From Chloracidobacterium sp. (GTDB lineage: Bacteria; Acidobacteriota; Blastocatellia; Pyrinomonadales; Pyrinomonadaceae), in the NCBI GenBank assembly GCA_015075585.1, contig JABTUB010000001.1:1722501-1786500 (forward strand): a stretch of DNA of 64,000 nt. Reading direction: 5' to 3'. The position numbers and the translations under genes were made by a program. The notes under the pieces are model-generated. The model did not search any database. It was not told where the DNA came from and worked only from the letters and a program-made list of their open reading frames with translations. Below are positions 6,683 through 15,971 of the stretch, piece after piece. Every line of letters starts with the position of its first letter. Position 1 is the first letter of the stretch.

Positions 6683-7507
6683 TCAGATCCATTCGCCCAT
6701 TGCACGGAATTTGTCGTAACGTTCCTGCACGAGCGTTTTTGCGTCCTTTTTGGACAGTTCATCCAGAACTGAGATCAGTCTCGACCTTAAGCGGCCTGCG
6801 ATCGATCTGTAGCTGCTGTTTTCTTCCGAAGAACCTTCTGCGTCGATAGTCCAAAGTTCAGGTTCGGGAATGATCTCATCGATGATCCCGAACCTCTTCA
6901 GGCTGTCCGCCGTCAGCTTTAGCCCCTCTGCCGCATCGGCTGCCCGGCTCGCGTCCTTCCACAGGATCGCAGCACATCCTTCCGGCGTAATGACGCTATA
7001 GACAGCATTTTCCATCATCAGAACGCGGTCGCCGATACCTATCGCCAAGGCACCGCCCGAGCCGCCTTCGCCGAGTACGACAATCACGATCGGCACCGTT
7101 ATCGATGCCATTTCGCGAAGGTTGAAGGCTATCGCTTCTGCCTGGCCGCGCTCCTCCGCATCAATTCCCGGATACGCTCCCGGCGTGTCGATGAACGTGA
7201 TGATCGGGCGTCCGAATTTTTCAGCCATTCGCATCAACCTTAATGCTTTTCGATAGCCTTCCGGCTTTGACATAGCAAAATTCCGATGGCGTCGGTCATT
7301 TATATCTCGGCCTTTCTGTTGGCCGACAACCGCTACCTCTCGGCCGTCGAGTTTTGCAAAACCGACCACCATTGCGGGATCATCCGAAAATCGCCGGTCG
7401 CCGTGGATCTCTGTAAAATCGGTGAAGATATCCTCGAAAAGGTCCATGGAATATGGCCTGTCAGGATGCCTCGCCGTTTGAACTCGTTCAAAAGCAGCTG
7501 TGCTCAT
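6683..7507 (-). CDS. accA: Acetyl-CoA carboxylase carboxyltransferase subunit alpha, short N-terminus
   Basis: 274 residues, crotonase fold; with AccD it transfers CO2 from carboxybiotin to acetyl-CoA for fatty-acid synthesis. Clear motifs are [53 protein letters not shown] (oxyanion loop) and [12 protein letters not shown]. The roughly 45-residue N-terminal helical segment of the 317-residue E. coli protein is missing. The frame has a TAA stop three codons before the ATG, so the short form is real. It starts 13 bases after dnaE and shares its operon; the same dnaE-accA order occurs in proteobacteria. Confidence 0.93.
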   Translation of the reverse strand: MSTAAFERVQTARHPDRPYSMDLFEDIFTDFTEIHGDRRFSDDPAMVVGFAKLDGREVAVVGQQKGRDINDRRHRNFAMSKPEGYRKALRLMRMAEKFGRPIITFIDTPGAYPGIDAEERGQAEAIAFNLREMASITVPIVIVVLGEGGSGGALAIGIGDRVLMMENAVYSVITPEGCAAILWKDASRAADAAEGLKLTADSLKRFGIIDEIIPEPELWTIDAEGSSEENSSYRSIAGRLRSRLISVLDELSKKDAKTLVQERYDKFRAMGEWI

Positions 7508-7520
7508 GGCTCTATGTTAC

Positions 7521-10500
7521 TTAATTCCAACTGACGCTGCATCCGTCAGCTTCTATCCGTCTGATAAGATCGCCGGAGACGCTCACACGCGGTGCCTCAA
7601 CCTTTAGTCTGACCTCTATCGCTTCGATCTTAACATCAAAAAACACTTCACAATTTCCCGGATGATCATCCAACACTTGCAGGATATCATCGAAGTCACT
7701 CTCCTTCGTAAGCCCCTGCGGCACAGCGATTACGATCGATCGGGCTGTTGACGCCACGAGGTCGTTGAGCGTCACGGCCTCCGCTACGATGATATTCATA
7801 TCGGCTCCGTCAGGCTGTTCGTTCTTACCCTCGACCACGATCATCTGATCTTCCTTTAGTATCGTTTGAAATCTTGAGAATGCCTCGGCCCAAACTATGC
7901 ATTTAACGCCGCCTGTGCGGTCTTCGATCCGAAAAGTGCAGAAGCGATTGCCTTTCTTGCTGTATCTGACCTGCAAGTCCGTCACCAGGCCTGCCATTCG
8001 GACCGACGATCCCGACGGCGTAATATTACTCATCTCCGCAATATCTCTGATGCCCATGGCATCGAGCTTTCCCCGATACTCGTCAAGCGGATGAGCCGTG
8101 AAATGGAAGCCGATCGCGGCCTTTTCATTCTTTGCAAGCTCCATTGTGGTCCACGGCGGAGCATCGGCAAGTTCAACAGATATCTCTTCCGACGCGGCTT
8201 CGAACAAACCGCTTTGGCCGCGAAGGCGGGCATCGGCCATCCTTTGGCCATGCCTGACAGCATCATCGACAGATGCGGTAAGCCTCGATCGCCACGATAG
8301 AGCTGTTTCACCCTTCGGCATTAAGGAATCAAAGGCGCCCGCTGCAATAAGGCTTTCAAGGCTTCGCCGATTCAGGGCTGCAGGGTCAACACGCTCGACC
8401 AGATCCAAAAGGGAAGTGAAAGGAACTGTCCCGCGCGCTCGAATTATAGCGTCACAACCCGAAAATCCAATTCCCTTTATGGCTGAAAGACCGAACCGGA
8501 CGGCCTTCGGCAGCGGTGTAAAGCCAAGGCCGCTCTCATTTATATCCGGCGAAAGCAGCTCAAGCCCCATCGACCGCAGCTCATTCGAGTACTTATACAC
8601 CTTCGCCGTATCATCGGCTTCGTGGGAAAGTACGGATGAGAAGAAATATGCCGGATAATGCGCCTTGAGATACGCGGTTCTGAACGCAAGCATCGCATAG
8701 GCAACGCTGTGGCTGCGGTTAAATCCGTAATCGGCGAAGTTTGCCATCAGGTCAAATATCTCGCCGGCCGTCTTTTTGTCTATTTTTTTCGCAACCGCTC
8801 CCGCTACGAACCGGTCGCGATGGGCGTCCATCTCCTTCAGATTCTTCTTGCCCATCGCTCGACGCATCAGATCCGCTTCTCCAAGGCTGTAACCGCCAAG
8901 ATGCTGTGCGATCTTCATGATCTGCTCTTGATAGACGAAAACGCCGAAGGTTGGTTCCAAAAACTCCTTCACCTCATCAACGATATATTCAACCTTCTTG
9001 AGACCGCGGCGGCGAGCCACGAAATCAGGGATCATGCCGCCGTCAAGCGGTCCCGGGCGATACAGCGCGTTCAGGGCCGTCAGATCCTCGATATTCTCCG
9101 GGCGCATCTTCCGGCAGATGTCCTGCATTCCGGACGATTCAAACTGAAATACCGCATCTGTCCTTCCCTCTGCGAACAGCTGCATTGTCTCGGGATCGGA
9201 TGTAGAGATCGTTTTCCAATCTAGTTCAATGCCGGCCAATTCTTTCATCGAGTCAAGGCAATCTTGAATGATCGTAAGTGTCGTAAGGCCGAGAAAATCC
9301 ATCTTCAGCATGCCGACCTTCTCAAGATCACCCATCGGATATTGGCTCGTTAATTCGTCCTTTACCGACATCGCGATCGGGACAAGCTCGTGAAGCGGCC
9401 GCGGACTGATGAGAACGCCCGCCGCGTGTACCGACGTATGACGCGAGCAACCCTCAACCTTTTGAGCCAGATCGACCAACTCCTGTATTGCGGGATTCTC
9501 CGCCATCGCAGCCCCGATCTCCGGAACTTCTTTGATAGCCTGTTTGATGCTGATATTTCGACCGCGACGCGGCGGCGGCATTAACTTCGCAATTCGCTCG
9601 ACCTCACCGTATGGCAGTTTGAGTACGCGCCCCACGTCCTTGATCGCAGCCTTTGACGCCATCGTACCGAATGTAACTATCTGGCAAACGGAATCACGTC
9701 CGTACAGTTCGGTAACGTATTCGATGACCTTTGAACGCCCGCGTATGCAGAAATCAATGTCAATGTCGGGCATTGAAACGCGTTCGGGATTGAGAAAACG
9801 CTCAAAAAGAAGACCGTACTGCAAAGGATCGACATCGGTGATCCGCATGCAATACGCCGCGAGTGAGCCTGCCGCCGAACCGCGTCCCGGCCCAACCGGA
9901 ATATTCTGCTCGCGGGAATATCGAATGAAGTCCCACACGATCAGGAAGTAGCCCGCAAAACCCATTCGGAGGATGATCTCGATCTCCACGCGCAGGCGTT
10001 CTTCATAATCCTCAATAGTGTGATTTAGGAGGCCTTCCTCGATCAGCGGAGCCCAATCTTCGCGCTGGCGTTCGAGAAATCCGTCGCGAAGAACCTTTTT
10101 GAAGTATTCGTCTTCATTTTTTGCATCGGAACCGATAGGGATCTGAAACTTCGGCAATTGACGAACATCTGCCCCCTGCTCGATCGCAACATCACACATG
10201 TCAGCGATCTTGAGCGTATTTGTAAGGCTTTCCGGAACCTCCTTGCCGAAGATCTTCCACATCTCGCCGGCTGAACGCAGGTACCGCCAAATGTCTTCAC
10301 TCGGCTCGGACGCCGGCGGCAGCGTCTGTCCCTCGGCGATCGCAATAAGGCTCCTTCGAGCACGCGCATCCTCGACATCTAAATAGTAAACATCATTCGT
10401 AGCAACGAGCGGAAGGCTCATCTCAGCGGCAAGTTCAATTATTCCTTTATTTAGGCCACTTGCGATGCCGCTCTCCTGCAGTTCCAAATAGAAGTGCTCA

Positions 10501-11045
10501 GGCCCGAAAATCTCCGAAAATCGACCGGCGATCGATCGCGCCTTTGCAAACGCACCATCTGACAGGTAGTGTCCGACGGGCCCGATAATCCCGCCTGACA
10601 AGCCGATAAGGCCGCCGGACAGCTCATCGAGAAGCTCCATATCGATCCTCGGCCGGTGATAAAAACCTTCGGTAAAGGCTTTCGAGGCAAGAATTATCAG
10701 ATTCTTTAGGCCTTGGGCGTTCGCGGCCAGCAACACGATGTTAAAGTACGCCCGTTCGCCCGCCGCAACCATCGCAGAATGATCCAATCGGCTGCCGAAT
10801 GTGATGTGCGCCTCGTATCCGATGATGGGCTTGATACCGGCCTTCGTCATCGTGTTGAAGAATGACACGGCACCATACATGTTCCCAAGATCAGTGATTG
10901 CACAAGCCCGCATCTCCAACTCTGTCAACCGCTTCGCCAATGGGTTAAGTTGGACAGTGCTTTGCAAAAGGCTATAATCGGTGTGCAGGTGAAGGTGGAT
11001 AAAATCTCGTTCGACTGACTTGGTTTTTGGGGATTTTTCAGACAT
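7521..11045 (-). CDS. dnaE: DNA polymerase III subunit alpha
   Basis: 1174 residues, the replicative polymerase. The PHP domain opens at FIHLHLHTDYSLL (residues 15-27); the catalytic palm has GPGRGSAAGS at 385-394 and PDIDIDF at 426-432 with catalytic aspartates; FGTMASKAAIKDVGR, YRPGPLDGGMIPDF and GLSAIKGIG (helix-hairpin-helix) follow, then an OB domain near residue 1000 (VRMAGLVTDLQVRYSKKGNRF). Length is that of DnaE1. The start lies two bases from the divergent miaB start, so each promoter must lie in the other gene. accA follows in the same operon. Confidence 0.97.
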   Translation of the reverse strand: MSEKSPKTKSVERDFIHLHLHTDYSLLQSTVQLNPLAKRLTELEMRACAITDLGNMYGAVSFFNTMTKAGIKPIIGYEAHITFGSRLDHSAMVAAGERAYFNIVLLAANAQGLKNLIILASKAFTEGFYHRPRIDMELLDELSGGLIGLSGGIIGPVGHYLSDGAFAKARSIAGRFSEIFGPEHFYLELQESGIASGLNKGIIELAAEMSLPLVATNDVYYLDVEDARARRSLIAIAEGQTLPPASEPSEDIWRYLRSAGEMWKIFGKEVPESLTNTLKIADMCDVAIEQGADVRQLPKFQIPIGSDAKNEDEYFKKVLRDGFLERQREDWAPLIEEGLLNHTIEDYEERLRVEIEIILRMGFAGYFLIVWDFIRYSREQNIPVGPGRGSAAGSLAAYCMRITDVDPLQYGLLFERFLNPERVSMPDIDIDFCIRGRSKVIEYVTELYGRDSVCQIVTFGTMASKAAIKDVGRVLKLPYGEVERIAKLMPPPRRGRNISIKQAIKEVPEIGAAMAENPAIQELVDLAQKVEGCSRHTSVHAAGVLISPRPLHELVPIAMSVKDELTSQYPMGDLEKVGMLKMDFLGLTTLTIIQDCLDSMKELAGIELDWKTISTSDPETMQLFAEGRTDAVFQFESSGMQDICRKMRPENIEDLTALNALYRPGPLDGGMIPDFVARRRGLKKVEYIVDEVKEFLEPTFGVFVYQEQIMKIAQHLGGYSLGEADLMRRAMGKKNLKEMDAHRDRFVAGAVAKKIDKKTAGEIFDLMANFADYGFNRSHSVAYAMLAFRTAYLKAHYPAYFFSSVLSHEADDTAKVYKYSNELRSMGLELLSPDINESGLGFTPLPKAVRFGLSAIKGIGFSGCDAIIRARGTVPFTSLLDLVERVDPAALNRRSLESLIAAGAFDSLMPKGETALSWRSRLTASVDDAVRHGQRMADARLRGQSGLFEAASEEISVELADAPPWTTMELAKNEKAAIGFHFTAHPLDEYRGKLDAMGIRDIAEMSNITPSGSSVRMAGLVTDLQVRYSKKGNRFCTFRIEDRTGGVKCIVWAEAFSRFQTILKEDQMIVVEGKNEQPDGADMNIIVAEAVTLNDLVASTARSIVIAVPQGLTKESDFDDILQVLDDHPGNCEVFFDVKIEAIEVRLKVEAPRVSVSGDLIRRIEADGCSVSWN

Positions 11046-11047
11046 CT

Positions 11048-12373
11048 ATGAAGAAAGTTTATCTCGAAACATACGGCTGTCAAATGAACGTCTCCGATTC
11101 GGAGCGCGTTGCGACGACACTCGGGAGCCAAGGTTACGAGATGACCGATACAGCCGAAAAAGCCGATGTTGTGATACTCAATACGTGCAGCGTCCGCGAA
11201 AAGGCCGAACAGAAACTTTACACGCGTGTCGGAAGGATCCGCCACGGCAGCGGCCCCAAACCGGTGGTCGGTGTCATGGGATGCGTGGCTCAACTCGAAG
11301 GCGACACTTTGTTCGATAAGATACAAGGCGTCGATTTCGTTCTTGGTACCCGTGCAGTCGGCAGGATCGGCTCCGCTGTGGAACGAGCTTTGAACGGTGA
11401 GCGAGAATTGCTGGACCTTGGCGAACGCGAGGATGATTATGATTGGACCGTTGCCGACACGCATCGACATTCGCCGTACGTCGCATTTTTGCCGATCATA
11501 GAGGGCTGTAATAAATTCTGCACATACTGTATCGTTCCTTTCTCACGGGGCAGGGAACGGAGCCTCTCCGCTTCCGGGATCGTCGATCAGGTCAACGAGC
11601 TTCGTAAGAACGGCACAAAGGAAGTTCATCTAATCGGCCAAAACGTAAACAGTTACAGGCCGATAAGTGAGGAAGGACTTGAAGATTTTGAAGGGAAGTC
11701 GGCGTTCTCTCGATTATTGCGAGCAGTGGCGGCAACAGGGATCGAACGTGTAAAGTTCACGACCTCATTTCCCCGCGATTTTAATGAAGATATCGTTGAA
11801 GCCATCGAATCTAACGAAAATCTCTGCAACTGGGTGCACCTTCCGGTTCAATCCGGCAGCAACCGCATCCTTAAACTGATGAAACGCGGCCACACAATTG
11901 ACCGCTATCTTAAACAGATCGACAGGATCAAAGCGTCGCACCGCAATATCGCGATAACAACTGACATAATTGTCGGCTTTCCGGGCGAAACAGACGATGA
12001 TTTTCGCGACACCGTCAACCTCGTGAAATATTGCGGCTATGACAGCGCTTATATCTTTAAATACTCGCCGCGTCCGGGAACGCCCGCGTTCGATATGCCG
12101 GACGACGTGTCGCCTGCGGAAAAGACCGTTCGATTCATGGAGCTTGAGAAGGCTCAGCGTGAAACGCGGAATGATAGATTAAAGAGATACTTAGGGTCAA
12201 CACTTAAGGTATTAGTTGAAGGTATTGCGTCTCGAACTGACAATGGCCTTACGGGCCATTCAACCTGCCACAAGATCGTAAATTTTGTCGGCGACAAGTC
12301 GTTGCTCGGCGAGATCGCGGATGTGCGGATAACGCAGATCAAATCAAATTCACTATTTGGAGAGATGATCTAA
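11048..12373 (+). CDS. miaB: tRNA-2-methylthio-N6-dimethylallyladenosine synthase MiaB
   Basis: 441 residues from ATG 11048 (MKKVYLETYGCQMN); a TTG seven codons earlier would overlap the divergent dnaE start and is less likely. Radical-SAM methylthiotransferase that converts i6A37 to ms2i6A37 in tRNA. The N-terminal UPF0004 cluster cysteines are C11, C47 and C79, the radical-SAM motif CNKFCTYC gives C154, C158 and C161, and a TRAM domain closes the protein (VLVEGIASRTDNGLTGHS...). All six ligands are present. The next gene begins 4 bases after the stop. Confidence 0.95.
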   Translation: MKKVYLETYGCQMNVSDSERVATTLGSQGYEMTDTAEKADVVILNTCSVREKAEQKLYTRVGRIRHGSGPKPVVGVMGCVAQLEGDTLFDKIQGVDFVLGTRAVGRIGSAVERALNGERELLDLGEREDDYDWTVADTHRHSPYVAFLPIIEGCNKFCTYCIVPFSRGRERSLSASGIVDQVNELRKNGTKEVHLIGQNVNSYRPISEEGLEDFEGKSAFSRLLRAVAATGIERVKFTTSFPRDFNEDIVEAIESNENLCNWVHLPVQSGSNRILKLMKRGHTIDRYLKQIDRIKASHRNIAITTDIIVGFPGETDDDFRDTVNLVKYCGYDSAYIFKYSPRPGTPAFDMPDDVSPAEKTVRFMELEKAQRETRNDRLKRYLGSTLKVLVEGIASRTDNGLTGHSTCHKIVNFVGDKSLLGEIADVRITQIKSNSLFGEMI

Positions 12374-12377
12374 CCGA

Positions 12378-12857
12378 ATGAATGAAGACCAGATAGAAGT
12401 AAAGATCGGCGCCTTGATCATGGATCCGAACACGAACACGCCGATAATCGTGCTAAAAGGCGTCGATACTGACGCCATGCTTCCGATATGGGTCGGCGCA
12501 TTCGAAGCCAATGCCATTGCACTCGAGATCGAAAAGGTAACGCCGCAACGGCCTATGACACACGATCTCTTGCGAAATGTCATTCTTCAGTGCCAGCTTT
12601 CCGTCACATCCGTTGTAATTACCGACCTGCTCGATAACACATTCTATGCAAGAATAGAACTGATCGACAAGGACAATGAACTCGTGGCATTTGACGCTCG
12701 TCCTTCAGATGCGATCGCACTTGCGTTAAGGCTTGATTGTCCGATATATGTGGAAAAGAACGTCCTTGAACTGTCGGCGAGTTCACAGGCGCAAAACTCA
12801 TCGGAAGGTGATGAAAAGGACACACCGCCGGACGACTGGCCGGAATTGATCGGATGA
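12378..12857 (+). CDS. Bifunctional nuclease-family (DUF151) protein
   Basis: 159 residues. IEVKIGALIMDPNTNTPIIVLKG, LPIWVGAFEANAIALEIE and RPMTHDLLRN match the BFN/DUF151 fold, followed by ARIELIDKD and FDARPSDAIALALRLDCPIYV, the family's second signature. Members include a plant nuclease and mycobacterial and Thermotoga proteins of uncertain activity; no nuclease active site can be confirmed by eye. It lies 4 bases downstream of miaB, as in several other phyla, so it probably shares its transcript. Confidence 0.85.
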   Translation: MNEDQIEVKIGALIMDPNTNTPIIVLKGVDTDAMLPIWVGAFEANAIALEIEKVTPQRPMTHDLLRNVILQCQLSVTSVVITDLLDNTFYARIELIDKDNELVAFDARPSDAIALALRLDCPIYVEKNVLELSASSQAQNSSEGDEKDTPPDDWPELIG

Positions 12858-12901
12858 CGGACGGCTCAAGAATCTCCACAGTATTTATTACATAATCTTT
12901 A

Positions 12902-12926
12902 TTATCAGACGCAACGGGTCTGATAA
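12902..12926. repeat. Inverted repeat between convergent genes (possible weak terminator)
   Basis: TTATCAGAC (12902-12910), a 7-base loop and GTCTGATAA (12918-12926), a perfect 9-pair stem between the DUF151 gene and the convergent SDR gene. There is no T-run on either side, so it would be an inefficient terminator. The left arm plus GCA recurs inside lptFG and recO. Confidence 0.5.
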
Positions 12927-12963
12927 ATAGTTGTAATTAAAGCGTACACGTGGCCGGGCACGG

Positions 12964-13731
12964 CTACTTCCCGACCGCAAAACCGCCGTCGATCTCGAAT
13001 GCGGTACCGGTAACGAATGCCGCTTCGTCACTCGACAAATAGACGATCGCAGCGGCGATCTCATCAGGCGTTGCCATTCGGCCCAGTGCCTGAGTAGCCG
13101 CCATCTCGACGTAGGCGGCCTTTGGGTCAGGATATTCAGCCAGACGGCTTTTTACAAAAGGTGTCTCAACCCGCCCGGGACAGATCGCATTCGCCCTTAT
13201 ACCATCCTTTGCGTGGTCGAGTGCGACGGCTTTTGTGAAGCCGACAACGGCAAATTTGGTCGTGCAATATGCCAGCCGCTCGCGGATCGCAACAACACCG
13301 CCGATCGAGGCCAAATTCAGGACAACTCCTGTCCCGGCCGCGATCATTGACGGCAGAAAAGCTTTCGTTAACGCAAAAACACCACGCACGTTGACCGCGT
13401 ATAGCCGATCGAGATCTTCAGACGTGGTTTCCAATAACGTCCCGACATGGCCGATGCCGGCGTTATTGACCAGGACATCAAGCTTTCCTCTCTCCGATAG
13501 AACAGATGCGGCTACGCTGCCGCACGAATCTTCATTGGCAACATCGAGATGAATATATTCGGCACGATAACCATTAGCGACGATCGCTGACGCCACCCGG
13601 CGGCCTTCATCAGGCACGATGTCGGCTACATAAACAAAGGCTCCTGCTGACGCAACCGCGTTTGCCGCAGCCTCGCCAATGCCCGAGGCCGCTCCTGTTA
13701 CAAGGATCGTTTTCCCTTTAAGATCAAACAT
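12964..13731 (-). CDS. Short-chain dehydrogenase/reductase (sugar-acid pathway candidate)
   Basis: 255-residue classical SDR: TGAASGIGEA (NAD(P) loop, residues 12-21), the acidic residue at the end of strand 2 in VADIVPDE suggests NAD preference, NNAGIGHVG, a catalytic Ser in LNLASIGG and YCTTK as the Tyr-x-x-x-Lys pair. It ends FEIDGGFAVGK. It overlaps the upstream FAA-hydrolase gene by 8 bases. In L-fuconate/rhamnonate-type pathways a 2-keto-3-deoxy-acid dehydrogenase of this family precedes an FAA-type diketo hydrolase, so that role is plausible here; the substrate is inference. Last gene of the sugar locus. Confidence 0.85.
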   Translation of the reverse strand: MFDLKGKTILVTGAASGIGEAAANAVASAGAFVYVADIVPDEGRRVASAIVANGYRAEYIHLDVANEDSCGSVAASVLSERGKLDVLVNNAGIGHVGTLLETTSEDLDRLYAVNVRGVFALTKAFLPSMIAAGTGVVLNLASIGGVVAIRERLAYCTTKFAVVGFTKAVALDHAKDGIRANAICPGRVETPFVKSRLAEYPDPKAAYVEMAATQALGRMATPDEIAAAIVYLSSDEAAFVTGTAFEIDGGFAVGK

Positions 13732-14602
13732 TTACATTAGATGCGATAACCGGATTTCTTAATATACCAAGGCCTTCGATCTCAACCTCGCAAACGTCGC
13801 CGTCCTCGAGAAAGATCTGCGGGTCTCGAGCAAAGCCGACACCCGGAGGCGTTCCGGTCGCAATTACATCTCCCGGCTCCAGCGTGATGTGGTTCGAAAG
13901 GAATGCGATCAACTCCGATACGCCAAAGATCAGCTCAGAGGTGCTCGAATCTTGGAGCGTCTCACCATTCAGCCGGAAACGGATCCGCAGATCTTCCGGT
14001 TCCGGGACCTCATCTGCGGTAACTATGTACTCGCCCATCGGAGCGAATGTATCACACGACTTCCCTCTCTGCCACTGGCCATCGGCAAACTGCAGATCAC
14101 GCGCTGAAACATCATTGAAATTACAATATCCGAGTATCACGCTGCGTGCGTCCGCCTTCTTGATCGCCTTTGCCCGGCGCCCTATGACAACTGCTAACTC
14201 AGCCTCATAATCGACCTGCGCACTCAAACTCGGCAATAATATAGGCTCGTCCGGGCCGATAACACAGGACGAAAACTTTGAAAAAATGATCGGCGATGTC
14301 GGGATCGCCATTTTTGCTTCAATGGCGTGGTTGCGATAATTCAGGCCGATGCAGATCACTTTTCCCGGCCGCGGGATCGGCGCGGCAAGTGGAATTTGCT
14401 GCCGATCGACCGTTCTGCCCGCGCTCGGATCGCCGAGTGTCCGCCATATTTCACCATCCAGATCAAAGCATTGATTGATGTCGAAACTTGTAAGAGATTC
14501 TTTGCCCGTAAGGTCGGTCAGGTCACGGACCGAACCATCAGCCTCAATTCGGCCAATACCGTAACCCTTCTTATTACTGTACTTTAACGCGGCCAACTTC
14601 AT
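13724..14602 (-). CDS. Fumarylacetoacetate-hydrolase-family protein
   Basis: 292 residues. N-terminal lid, then the FAH core: VICIGLNYRNHAIEAK, VDYEAELAVVIGRRA (metal-binding acidic residues), [39 protein letters not shown] and VEIEGLGILRNPV. The family hydrolyses C-C bonds in 2,4-diketo acids or isomerises/decarboxylates related compounds. Neighbouring SDR and enolase-superfamily genes favour a 2,4-diketo-3-deoxy-sugar-acid hydrolase, ending in pyruvate plus a small hydroxy acid; this is inferred from context. It overlaps the downstream SDR and starts three bases after the preceding gene's stop. Confidence 0.88.
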   Translation of the reverse strand: MKLAALKYSNKKGYGIGRIEADGSVRDLTDLTGKESLTSFDINQCFDLDGEIWRTLGDPSAGRTVDRQQIPLAAPIPRPGKVICIGLNYRNHAIEAKMAIPTSPIIFSKFSSCVIGPDEPILLPSLSAQVDYEAELAVVIGRRAKAIKKADARSVILGYCNFNDVSARDLQFADGQWQRGKSCDTFAPMGEYIVTADEVPEPEDLRIRFRLNGETLQDSSTSELIFGVSELIAFLSNHITLEPGDVIATGTPPGVGFARDPQIFLEDGDVCEVEIEGLGILRNPVIASNVNV

Positions 14603-14605
14603 ATC

Positions 14606-15967
14606 TTATCGCTCCAGACCTTCGATCGGAACCCACACGAACCGCGGCTTATAGAAGTCGGCATAGATCGAATCGCCGGGCTTCGAACCAAAGGGAAGAT
14701 TGCTGTTATATGACACAAGAAGCTTGCCGTCATGGGAGAATTGCGGATGCATATGCGGATTATAAACGCTCAGGCCGCTTTTTAGCCGTAGCTTCCCCGT
14801 CATTCCCGGCAGCAGCGTTTGCCCTGCGGTCGGCGTTCGATAAAAGAAGGTCTTGTTGTGGAACGGGCCTTGCGGCTCGCATGCGGAATAAAGATAAAGG
14901 TCCTTCCACTCCGTGTAACCCACTGATGTATCAAATGTTACCATTACGAAGGTCGGCTTGCCGGCAATATTGAGCCGGCGGATCGTAAGTTCATCGCTGA
15001 TGCTGTCAGACTCAGGGATGATCGATCCGCGCTTTCGAAGGTCTGCTGACCATCCTTTTCCGTCCCACGCAAGCCATGTGGATTCGTCCGAAATGCTTTC
15101 AAGTCCGCGTGACGCGTCAACCTTTGCGATATACAGTTTTTTATAGCGATCGACGACATCCATTCCGGCCGAGTTCTTCGAAACGATCTTTCCTTCGTTC
15201 CTCATCCCGTAGATATAAAGATCACTGCTTCCCTTATGGTCATCGAGCCACAATGATATGCCCCAAACGCCTTCATCAACCCAGTTTCGCAGGGGTACGA
15301 TCTTATCAATCGCGAGCGTGTCGGCATCAAGCTGGGCGATAGCCTGCCCTCTGAACTCGATCCACGACGCTTTGTCATAAGGCCTTGCGACATTCCACTC
15401 ATTGAGGAAGATCCAGATCTTCTTCTTGCCGTCAACATTCATTATGACAGCGTCGCCCATCCAATAAAGGTTCTTCGGATCTTTAGGCTTGAAGTATGAT
15501 GTCGAGTATCCGAACTTATCCTTTTCGCCGACAAGCGTCCTAAGCGTTTTGCCATCCTTCGACCGCACGACGATGCTGTTGTAAACATAATGAATATGTT
15601 CAGGTTCAGGCCCGCAGATCGGCGGCAGGCAGTTCGGAGTGCGAAGCCGCAATCCGTTCGTGTTCGTGTGAACGCGGCCGTCCCCGGGCATCGGCGGCCA
15701 CTCGCCGATAAATGAGTCAGAGAAGAAGAACGCCGAATCACCGTTAGGCAGTTCGATGGAAATAGTGCTGTCAGCACCCGTCCAGCCCGGAATACCTTTT
15801 GGCTCCAAGCCGGTACCCGGCCCTTTTTGAGTGAAAATAGCGTCCCATTCTTTCGCCGTCTCACCCTTGCCGACGTTCAACGTACAATGAGCGTAGGAAG
15901 ACGATGCCGTAGTACCTATGCACAGCACCAAGGCCAGCGAACGAATAAGAAGAAGTTTCATCATCAT
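14606..15967 (-). CDS. Secreted beta-propeller-like protein of the sugar locus
   Basis: About 453 residues from ATG 15967 (three consecutive ATGs; any of them could start). A clear signal peptide MMMKLLLIRSLALVLCIG ends at SSSYA. An open frame continues upstream to 16114 but lies inside the enolase gene. The mature part has repeated beta-rich segments with DSTISIELPNGDSAFFFSDSF, NSIVVRSKDGKTLRTL, YWMGDAVIMNVDGKKKIWIFLNEW and YNPHMHPQFSHDGKLLVSYNSN, resembling the five-bladed propellers found in some glycosidases and DUF4185/DUF5005-type proteins. No catalytic residue can be assigned. A role in binding or cutting the target glycan outside the cytoplasm is inferred from signal peptide and operon. 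Confidence 0.6.
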   Translation of the reverse strand: MMMKLLLIRSLALVLCIGTTASSSYAHCTLNVGKGETAKEWDAIFTQKGPGTGLEPKGIPGWTGADSTISIELPNGDSAFFFSDSFIGEWPPMPGDGRVHTNTNGLRLRTPNCLPPICGPEPEHIHYVYNSIVVRSKDGKTLRTLVGEKDKFGYSTSYFKPKDPKNLYWMGDAVIMNVDGKKKIWIFLNEWNVARPYDKASWIEFRGQAIAQLDADTLAIDKIVPLRNWVDEGVWGISLWLDDHKGSSDLYIYGMRNEGKIVSKNSAGMDVVDRYKKLYIAKVDASRGLESISDESTWLAWDGKGWSADLRKRGSIIPESDSISDELTIRRLNIAGKPTFVMVTFDTSVGYTEWKDLYLYSACEPQGPFHNKTFFYRTPTAGQTLLPGMTGKLRLKSGLSVYNPHMHPQFSHDGKLLVSYNSNLPFGSKPGDSIYADFYKPRFVWVPIEGLER

Positions 15968-15971
15968 TTGC

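Noticed and set aside
12964..14602. Assigning the SDR/FAA pair firmly to L-fucose degradation
   Set aside because: The pathway order fits, but the dehydratase has glucarate-dehydratase-like motifs and no fucosidase, mutarotase or lactonase is certain.
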